Shown here piece after piece: positions 51,420-57,373 of a DNA stretch of 57,373 bases. The notes beneath the pieces are model-generated. The model worked only from the letters and a program-made list of their open reading frames with translations, was not told the DNA's origin and searched no databases. Each line of letters opens with the position of its first letter. The first letter of the stretch is position 1. Made by a program: the position numbers and the translations under genes. The DNA is from an uncultured Pelagibacteraceae bacterium (lineage in GTDB: Bacteria > Pseudomonadota > Alphaproteobacteria > Pelagibacterales > Pelagibacteraceae). The stretch covers positions 1-57,373 of the forward strand of contig CACJSJ010000006.1 of the NCBI GenBank assembly GCA_902596045.1, read 5' to 3'.

Positions 51420-52103
51420 TTAAAGATATTTTAATACAATTTTTTCGATTCCAATAAAGTCTTTTACTAAGTGATTATGATATATTTCGGATGTATTTTT
51501 TTCTGTGTAACCATCTTCTAATAGTATAACGGGTATACCAGCATTTTTGGCTGCATTAGCATCTGTTTCACTATCTCCGATCATTAAAGTTTTTTTAATA
51601 TCACCACCTAAAATCTCAACAACTGAAGTCAAATGTCTTGGGTCTGGTTTACAATATTCAAATGTATTATGTCCAGCAACGTATTCAAAAAAATCATAAA
51701 TACCAATTTTTTTTAATAGATCGATAGCTAAATGCTCCTGTTTATTTGTACAAACTGCCATAGAGATTTTATTTTCTTTGCACCAAATTAAAAAATTTTT
51801 AACACCTTTTATAAGAGTACTTTCATTAACAATATTTTTTCCATAAAAATCTACAAAGTCTTTAACCATATCTTTTTTAATTTTTTCATCCTGCACTTTT
51901 CCAAATTCTTTTTTAGCTTGGCCCCAAATAGATCTTCCGAGCATAGCCCCAGCTCCTTGGCCAACTAGATTTCTAATTTCCTCTGTTGATTTTGTAGGAT
52001 AACCAAATTTTTTCATTACATGATTGTGTGCACGCATTAAGTCTGGTGCTGTATCTACCAAAGTGCCATCTAAATCAAAAATAATCGTGTATAGTTGTGT
52101 CAT
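51420..52103 (-). CDS. gph: Phosphoglycolate phosphatase-type HAD hydrolase
   Basis: 227 aa from the ATG at 52103 (the frame extends to TTG 52109). HAD motif I is IIFDLDGTLVDTAPDLMRAHN, motif II is AVCTNKQ, the motif III Lys is in EYCKPDPRHL, and motif IV is MIGDSETDANAA. The RNLVGQGAGAML cap segment is typical of Gph. It removes phosphate from 2-phosphoglycolate; related sugar phosphates are possible. It is divergent from the GlmU-like gene. Confidence 0.85.
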   Translation of the reverse strand: MTQLYTIIFDLDGTLVDTAPDLMRAHNHVMKKFGYPTKSTEEIRNLVGQGAGAMLGRSIWGQAKKEFGKVQDEKIKKDMVKDFVDFYGKNIVNESTLIKGVKNFLIWCKENKISMAVCTNKQEHLAIDLLKKIGIYDFFEYVAGHNTFEYCKPDPRHLTSVVEILGGDIKKTLMIGDSETDANAAKNAGIPVILLEDGYTEKNTSEIYHNHLVKDFIGIEKIVLKYL

Positions 52104-52174
52104 AATCAAAAGTATTTTTAAGAAATATTTTGTGAATTAAGAAACGTATATACTTAATATAAAGAATTTCCTAG

Positions 52175-52798
52175 ATGAAACAGATTAATTTACAAAAGCT
52201 ACAAAATAAACTTAGAATTAAATTCTTAAAGTTAGGTGTACAAATGTTAGGACCTGAGACAATTTATTTTTCAGAAGATACTAAAATTGGAAAAAAAGTA
52301 GTTATAGAACCATATGTTGTATTTGGTCCTAAAGTAAAAATCGGGAACAATGTAACAATAAAATCTTTTTCTCATCTAGAAAATTGTCGAATTGAAAATA
52401 AAGTTGATATAGGACCTTATGCAAGAATTAGACCAGGTGTAATTTTAAAAGAGGGTTCAAAAGTTGGTAATTTTGTTGAAATTAAAAAAAGTGTTATTGG
52501 TAAAAAATCAAAAGTTAATCACCTGTCTTATGTAGGTGATAGCGAAATAGGTAAGTCAGTAAATATTGGTGCGGGAACAATAACTTGCAACTATGATGGA
52601 ATTAAAAAAAATAGAACAAAAATAAAAGATAAAGTATTTGTTGGTTCTAATTCATCTTTGGTGGCCCCATTATTAGTTGAGAAGGGTAGTATAATTGGTG
52701 CAGGATCAGTAATAACAAAAAACGTTAAAAAAAATTCATTGGCATTGACTAGAAGCTCACAAACTGAAGTCCAAAATTATAAAAGAAAAAGAAAATAA
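52175..52798 (+). CDS. Stand-alone GlmU acetyltransferase domain (C-terminal half only)
   Basis: 207 aa. It matches only the left-handed beta-helix half of GlmU, starting at the hinge helix. FGPKVKIGNNVTIKSFSHLENC, ARIRPGVIL, NFVEIKKSVIG, KVNHLSYVGDSEIG, VNIGAGTITCNYDG and FVGSNSSLVAPL include the acetyl-CoA and glucosamine-1-phosphate site residues. The N-terminal uridylyltransferase domain is absent and upstream DNA is a divergent gene, so this is not a frameshifted full GlmU. It should acetylate glucosamine-1-phosphate; UDP-GlcNAc formation would need a separate enzyme. It lies 2 bp before glmS, whose product leads to its substrate. Confidence 0.88.
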   Translation: MKQINLQKLQNKLRIKFLKLGVQMLGPETIYFSEDTKIGKKVVIEPYVVFGPKVKIGNNVTIKSFSHLENCRIENKVDIGPYARIRPGVILKEGSKVGNFVEIKKSVIGKKSKVNHLSYVGDSEIGKSVNIGAGTITCNYDGIKKNRTKIKDKVFVGSNSSLVAPLLVEKGSIIGAGSVITKNVKKNSLALTRSSQTEVQNYKRKRK

Positions 52799-52800
52799 TT

Positions 52801-54621
52801 ATGTGTGGAATTATAGGAATTAATAGTAATAAACCGGTTTCAGCAACAATAATAAATTCGTTAAAAAAATTAGAGTATAGAGGATATGATTCTGCGGGAA
52901 TTGCAACTCTTTCCAGTGGTTTAATTAATGAAATTAAATCTGAGGGAAGAGTAGACAACCTTGAAAAAAATTCTTTAGTTCAAAATATGGAAGGTACTAT
53001 TGGTATTGGACATGTTAGATGGGCAACACATGGTTCACCAAATAGTATTAATGCTCATCCACATTCATCTCAAAATGTATCGGTTGTTCATAATGGAATT
53101 ATAGAAAACTCAACATTACTAAAAAATATGTTAGTTAAGAAAGGTCACAAATTCAAATCTCAAACAGATACAGAGGTAATTGTTCATTTAATTACAGAAA
53201 ATTTGAAAAAAGAAAACATAGTTAATTCAATAAAAAAAACTCTTAAAGAACTTCAGGGGAGTTTTGCATTAGGGATTATTTTTAAAGATGAACCAGATTT
53301 AATTGTAGGAGCGAGAAGAGGATCTCCTTTAGCTGTTGGTTATGGACCAAATGAAAATTACTTGGGATCTGACTCGTATGCACTAAAATCAATGACTAAT
53401 AAAATAACATATTTAAATGATGGTGAATTTTGTGTCATTAAAAAAGATCATGTAGAATTTTTTAGTGAAGAAGGAAATAAAATTAACAAAAAAGTTTTAG
53501 AGCTATCAAATGAAGAAGAGAAATATGACAAAGGTGATTATAAACATTTTATGGCTAAGGAGATTGAAGAACAACCAATTACTCTTAAAAATGGAATTAA
53601 AGAGTATATTGATTCAGTAAATGATGAAATAAATATTTACAATATTCCTTGGAAGAAAAATGAAATTTCTTCCATAATTTTGATTGGATGCGGAACTGCG
53701 TACCACTCATGTTTAATGGCTAAATATTGGTTTGAAGAATTGACATCATTGGATGTAAACGTGGATATTGCATCAGAATTTAGATATAGAAAAAATAGAT
53801 TCAAAAAAGACAGTTTATATGTTTTTGTATCTCAATCTGGAGAAACAGCAGATACTTACGCTGCATTAGATTTATGCAAGAAAAATGATATGAAAACTTG
53901 CGCAGTTGTTAACGTTATTGAAAGCTCTATAGCAAGAGATTCAGAGTTTGTTTTACCTATTCACTGTGGTACTGAAATTGGTGTTGCCTCTACAAAAGCC
54001 TTCTTAGGTCAAATTCTTATATTGTATATTTTGTCTTTGAAATTAGGAGTTTTAAGAGGTGATTTAGAAAAAAAAGCACTTTCTCTAAAATTAAAACACT
54101 TAAAAGAGTTACCAAAATTAGTCGAACAAACTTTATTGACTGATAATAAAATACAAAATGTTTCAAATACATTTAATCAAGCAAAAGGGTCTATGTTTTT
54201 AGGTAGAGGATTTTCTTATCCAATTGCATTAGAGGGTGCATTAAAATTAAAAGAATTATCATATATACATGCAGAAGGTTATCCAGCTGGTGAAATGAAA
54301 CATGGACCATTAGCTTTGATTGAGGAGGGTATGCCTGTTGTAGTTCTAGCTCCAAGAGATGATTATTATAAAAAAACCATTTCTAATATGCAGGAAGTAA
54401 TTGCAAGAGGAGCAAAAGTTTTATTAATAACAAATAAAAGTGATGATGAAGTTGTTTCAGAAAATATTTGGGAAACGATAGAGGTTGAAAGCACTAATCA
54501 AGATCTATTACCATTTCTTTTAACAATACCTTTACAAAAACTTGCCTATTATTCAGCTCTTAAAAAAGGTTATGATATCGATAAACCCAGAAATTTGGCT
54601 AAATCTGTCACCGTTGAATAA
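52801..54621 (+). CDS. glmS: Glutamine:fructose-6-phosphate aminotransferase
   Basis: 606 aa, full length. Cys2 of MCGIIG is the glutaminase nucleophile, and LEYRGYDSAG, GHVRWATHGSPN and HNGIIEN line its site. Two SIS domains follow, with IGCGTAYHSC and SQSGETADTYAAL, then EGALKLKELSYIHAEGYPAGEMKHGPLALI and the C-terminal KPRNLAKSVTVE. It makes glucosamine-6-phosphate for cell-wall and lipopolysaccharide amino sugars. It is coupled to the GlmU half upstream. Confidence 0.97.
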   Translation: MCGIIGINSNKPVSATIINSLKKLEYRGYDSAGIATLSSGLINEIKSEGRVDNLEKNSLVQNMEGTIGIGHVRWATHGSPNSINAHPHSSQNVSVVHNGIIENSTLLKNMLVKKGHKFKSQTDTEVIVHLITENLKKENIVNSIKKTLKELQGSFALGIIFKDEPDLIVGARRGSPLAVGYGPNENYLGSDSYALKSMTNKITYLNDGEFCVIKKDHVEFFSEEGNKINKKVLELSNEEEKYDKGDYKHFMAKEIEEQPITLKNGIKEYIDSVNDEINIYNIPWKKNEISSIILIGCGTAYHSCLMAKYWFEELTSLDVNVDIASEFRYRKNRFKKDSLYVFVSQSGETADTYAALDLCKKNDMKTCAVVNVIESSIARDSEFVLPIHCGTEIGVASTKAFLGQILILYILSLKLGVLRGDLEKKALSLKLKHLKELPKLVEQTLLTDNKIQNVSNTFNQAKGSMFLGRGFSYPIALEGALKLKELSYIHAEGYPAGEMKHGPLALIEEGMPVVVLAPRDDYYKKTISNMQEVIARGAKVLLITNKSDDEVVSENIWETIEVESTNQDLLPFLLTIPLQKLAYYSALKKGYDIDKPRNLAKSVTVE

Positions 54622-54656
54622 ATAAAAAACTCTGATACAACAATCTAAGGTTGAAC

Positions 54657-56036
54657 ATGAAAAATTGGAAAGTAAATAGTTGGAGAAAGTATCCTGTTAA
54701 ACACATACCAAAGTATGATGATGAAAAGGAACTTAATAGTGTTTTAAATAAATTAAAAACATTTCCACCACTTGTATTTGCAGGTGAGACAAGACATTTA
54801 AAAGATCAACTAGCTAAAGTAGTTGATGGTAAAGCTTTTTTATTACAAGGTGGTGATTGTGCTGAAAGTTTTGCAGAGTTCCACCCCGATAACATAAGAG
54901 ATACTTTTAAAGTAATTCTTCAAATGGCTTTGGTAATGACATATTCAGCATCTTTACCTATTGTTAAATTAGGTAGAATTGCAGGACAGTTTTCTAAACC
55001 AAGAAGTGCTCCAACAGAGAAACAAGGTGATATTGAATTACCAAGTTATCTAGGTGATAATATTAATGCAATAGATTTTAATGAAAAAGCTAGAAGACCA
55101 GATCCAAAAAGAATGTACAAAGCATATTCTCAATCAGCTTCAACGCTAAATCTTTTGCGAGCATTTTCAAAAGGTGGTTTTGCAGATTTGAACAAAGTTC
55201 ATTTGTGGAATTTAGATTACATTAAAAAAAGTCCACAAGCGAAAAAATTCAAAGATTTAGAGGATAAAATTGCTGATGCGTTGGCTTTTATAGAAGCATG
55301 TGGAATAACTTCAGACTTTAATAATAGATTATATACCGTAAATTTCTGGACATCACATGAAGCATTGCATCTACCATTCGAAGAAAGTATGACCAGAGTA
55401 GACTCTACTACAGGTGAGTTTCACGATACATCTGCTCATTTTGTTTGGATTGGCGATAGAACGAGACAATTAGATGGCGGACATGTTGAATTTTGTAAAG
55501 GAATAGAAAATCCGATTGGAATAAAGTGTGGCCCGACTTCTAAACCTGAGGAGATTGCAAAAATTTGTGAAGTGTTAAATCCCAAAAATGAAAAAGGAAA
55601 AATAACTTTAATTTCAAGATTTGGTTATCAAAATGTAGAAAAGTTTTTACCTAAGTTAATAAGACGAATTAAAAAAGAGGGGCTTAATGTTATTTGGTCT
55701 TGCGACCCGATGCATGGTAACACTATTGCATCAACAACTGGCTTTAAAACTAGACCTTTCAACAACGTAGTAAATGAAGTCAAAAATGTTTTTGGTGTAC
55801 ATCAATCAGAAGGATCTTATGCAGGTGGCTTGCATGTGGAAATGACTGGTCAAGATGTGACAGAGTGTACAGGTGGAGCTAGAAAAATATCCGATGCTGA
55901 CCTATCTAGCAGATATCACACTCATTGTGATCCTAGATTAAATTCAGATCAGGCTTTAGAGTTAGCCTTTTTAATTTCTGATGAGATTAAAAAGAATAGC
56001 AGCTATTCTAAAAATGCTATTCAAGCGGCATCTTAA
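54657..56036 (+). CDS. Class II 3-deoxy-D-arabino-heptulosonate-7-phosphate synthase
   Basis: 459 aa from the ATG at 54657, which has TAAGG 6 nt upstream; an in-frame TTG at 54651 is too close to it. WRKYPVKHIPKY, PPLVFAGETRHLKDQLA and LLQGGDCAESFAEF (metal-ligand Cys) are class II signatures, as are GRIAGQFSKPRS and WSCDPMHGNT near the end. It is the first step of the shikimate pathway (PEP plus erythrose-4-phosphate). Plant-type class II enzymes are common in alphaproteobacteria. Confidence 0.95.
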   Translation: MKNWKVNSWRKYPVKHIPKYDDEKELNSVLNKLKTFPPLVFAGETRHLKDQLAKVVDGKAFLLQGGDCAESFAEFHPDNIRDTFKVILQMALVMTYSASLPIVKLGRIAGQFSKPRSAPTEKQGDIELPSYLGDNINAIDFNEKARRPDPKRMYKAYSQSASTLNLLRAFSKGGFADLNKVHLWNLDYIKKSPQAKKFKDLEDKIADALAFIEACGITSDFNNRLYTVNFWTSHEALHLPFEESMTRVDSTTGEFHDTSAHFVWIGDRTRQLDGGHVEFCKGIENPIGIKCGPTSKPEEIAKICEVLNPKNEKGKITLISRFGYQNVEKFLPKLIRRIKKEGLNVIWSCDPMHGNTIASTTGFKTRPFNNVVNEVKNVFGVHQSEGSYAGGLHVEMTGQDVTECTGGARKISDADLSSRYHTHCDPRLNSDQALELAFLISDEIKKNSSYSKNAIQAAS

Positions 56037-56075
56037 GCTATTGCTATCTGATTTAAGATAATTAAATAAACTACT

Positions 56076-56813
56076 ATGAACCCTAAAGAAAAAACAAAAT
56101 TTATATCAAATTGGATTAAATCTTATGCGGAAGGAATGCCTTCAAAAGCACAATCTCTAGTAATTGGTATTTCTGGGGGTATAGACTCATCTGTTTCAAG
56201 CACATTAAGTGCTATGACTGGCTTAAAAACAATAGTTCTTACAATGCCAATAAAACAAATAGAAAATCAACATGATTTAAGTTTAAAACATCAGAATTGG
56301 CTAGTTAAGAATTTTAAAAATGTTGAAGCCCACACAATTAGCCTTGATAAATTATTTGAAACTTTTTCTTTGACATTAAATAAATTTGATAATGAACATG
56401 GTTTTGCAAATTCTAGAGCAAGATTACGAATGACAACACTTTATCAAGTGGCAGCTGCAAACAAAGGTATTGTTGTGGGTACAGGTAATAAAGTGGAGGA
56501 TTTTGGTGTAGGATTTTATACAAAATATGGAGATGGTGGAGTAGACATTTCACCAATAGCAGATTGTAATAAGACTGAAGTTTGGGAATTAGGAAAAGAA
56601 TTAGGAATATTAAAAGAAATTATTGATGCACCCCCAACAGATGGTCTATGGGACGATGGAAGAACTGACGAGGGCCAGCTTGGTTTTAGTTATAATGAAT
56701 TAGAGGATGCAATGAGTAATCCCGACTCACCCCACAAAGCTAAATACGAAAAAATTAGAAAACAAAATTTGCATAAAATGGACCCTATTCCTGTATGCAA
56801 AATTCCTAGTTAA
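56076..56813 (+). CDS. nadE: NH3-dependent NAD+ synthetase
   Basis: 245 aa. The ATP-pyrophosphatase P-loop is IGISGGIDSSVSS (about 31-43), with NSRARLRMTTLYQVA, GTGNKVEDFGVGFYTKYGDGGVD and APPTDGLWDDGRTDEGQLG. It lacks a glutaminase domain, so it uses ammonia to amidate deamido-NAD. Length is slightly short for the type (about 250-275). It lies 39 bp after the DAHP synthase gene and 51 bp before cysS. Confidence 0.95.
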   Translation: MNPKEKTKFISNWIKSYAEGMPSKAQSLVIGISGGIDSSVSSTLSAMTGLKTIVLTMPIKQIENQHDLSLKHQNWLVKNFKNVEAHTISLDKLFETFSLTLNKFDNEHGFANSRARLRMTTLYQVAAANKGIVVGTGNKVEDFGVGFYTKYGDGGVDISPIADCNKTEVWELGKELGILKEIIDAPPTDGLWDDGRTDEGQLGFSYNELEDAMSNPDSPHKAKYEKIRKQNLHKMDPIPVCKIPS

Positions 56814-56864
56814 TCAATTCGATTAACAAATCATTAAATAAGGTATATTTCTTAATCAACTGCT

Positions 56865-57373
56865 ATGGATATTTTTTTAACAAATAATTTAAGTAATAAA
56901 AAAGAACATTTTGTTCCCAAAGAAAAAAAAAATGTTGGAATGTATGTTTGTGGACCCACGGTTTATGATGATCCCCATATAGGAAATGCAAGACCTTTAG
57001 TAATTTTTGATATTTTATTTAAATTATTAAAAAATGAATTTCCCTTAGTTACATATGTAAGAAATATAACTGATATTGATGACAAAATAATTAAATCATC
57101 ACAAGAACAAAAAATTTCTACAAAAGAGTTAACTGAAAAAGTAACAAGAGATTTTTTAGATGATTGTAAATTCCTAAATTGTGAAAATCCTACTCATCAG
57201 CCAAAAGCAACTGAGCATATTGATCTAATGATTGAGATGATTGATGATCTAATAAAAAAAGGATTTGCATACGAAAATAAAAAGCATGTTTATTTTGAGG
57301 TTAAAAAATTTTCTGATTATGGAAAATTATCAAATAAAAATTTAGAGGATTTAGTTGCTGGATCTAGAGTAGA
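56865..57373 (+). CDS. cysS: Cysteinyl-tRNA synthetase (N-terminal part, truncated by window end)
   Basis: The frame opens at ATG 56865 (MDIFLTNNLSNKKEHF) and runs off the window with no stop; about 170 codons are visible. GMYVCGPTVYDDPHIGNAR contains the zinc-binding Cys and the class I HIGH-type motif. RNITDIDDKIIK and GSRVE, at the window end, are typical of CysRS. It charges tRNA-Cys. The C-terminal half with the KMSKS motif is outside the window. Confidence 0.95.
   Translation, partial: MDIFLTNNLSNKKEHFVPKEKKNVGMYVCGPTVYDDPHIGNARPLVIFDILFKLLKNEFPLVTYVRNITDIDDKIIKSSQEQKISTKELTEKVTRDFLDDCKFLNCENPTHQPKATEHIDLMIEMIDDLIKKGFAYENKKHVYFEVKKFSDYGKLSNKNLEDLVAGSRV

Overview
The window (57,373 bp) looks like a streamlined marine alphaproteobacterium of the SAR11 clade (Pelagibacterales). 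It is very AT-rich, with A/T homopolymer runs throughout and proteins heavy in Lys, Asn and Ile. Genes are packed with ATGA-type overlaps and 4-bp convergent overlaps. The content fits this clade: taurine uptake, a dimethylglycine/sarcosine dehydrogenase-GcvT fusion, a methylcitrate cycle and amino-acid ABC uptake. I found no insertion sequence, phage, CRISPR array or rRNA operon. There is one tRNA gene, tRNA-Met(CAT).

Layout. 1-627: tail of a glycosyltransferase. 624-7076: taurine module, tauABC on the minus strand and, divergently, an omega-amino acid:pyruvate aminotransferase plus alanine dehydrogenase. 7073-13001: sugar-nucleotide epimerase, FAD/GcvT dehydrogenase, BASS-type transporter, a regulator with two predicted HTH regions, and two small paralogous membrane proteins. 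13120-13196: tRNA. 13351-23506: surface-sugar island with unusually A/T-run-rich genes. 23503-28274: polyamine synthesis and methylthioadenosine salvage. 28335-30574: polar amino-acid ABC uptake (binding protein and two permeases, no ATPase). 30571-37546: mixed envelope and metabolic genes. 37558-44084: MFS transporter, rpoZ, dusA, TauE-like exporter, a charged helical protein and a phosphohexomutase. 44244-47206: ribonucleotide reductase. 47843-51365: prpDBC. 51420-57373: gph, a GlmU acetyltransferase half, glmS, class II DAHP synthase, nadE and the start of cysS.

The most interesting system is the island at 13351-22567. With rmlA and rmlB it holds a 2,3-dehydratase, a DegT-type aminotransferase, a C-methyltransferase, an RmlC-type epimerase and an RmlD-type ketoreductase. 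These are the five enzyme classes (EvaA-E) used by actinomycetes to make TDP-L-epivancosamine, a 3-amino-3-C-methyl-2,3,6-trideoxyhexose of glycopeptide antibiotics. Here they sit in what looks like a SAR11 surface-glycan locus beside an O-acyltransferase and a GT2 glycosyltransferase. This suggests, but does not prove, a branched amino-deoxysugar on the cell surface. A perfect 38-bp tandem duplication at the rmlB/rmlA junction has created a 13-codon minicistron that overlaps both genes.

A second coherent circuit is at 23503-28274. A fused S-adenosylmethionine decarboxylase-spermidine synthase would release methylthioadenosine. MtnP, Apt, MtnA and a fuculose-phosphate-aldolase-like enzyme would recycle it to adenine nucleotide and dihydroxyacetone phosphate (the 'DHAP shunt'). 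Third, an exact 14-bp motif is shared by the tauA/aminotransferase intergenic region and the promoter of the regulator about 8 kb away, which points to a small regulon.
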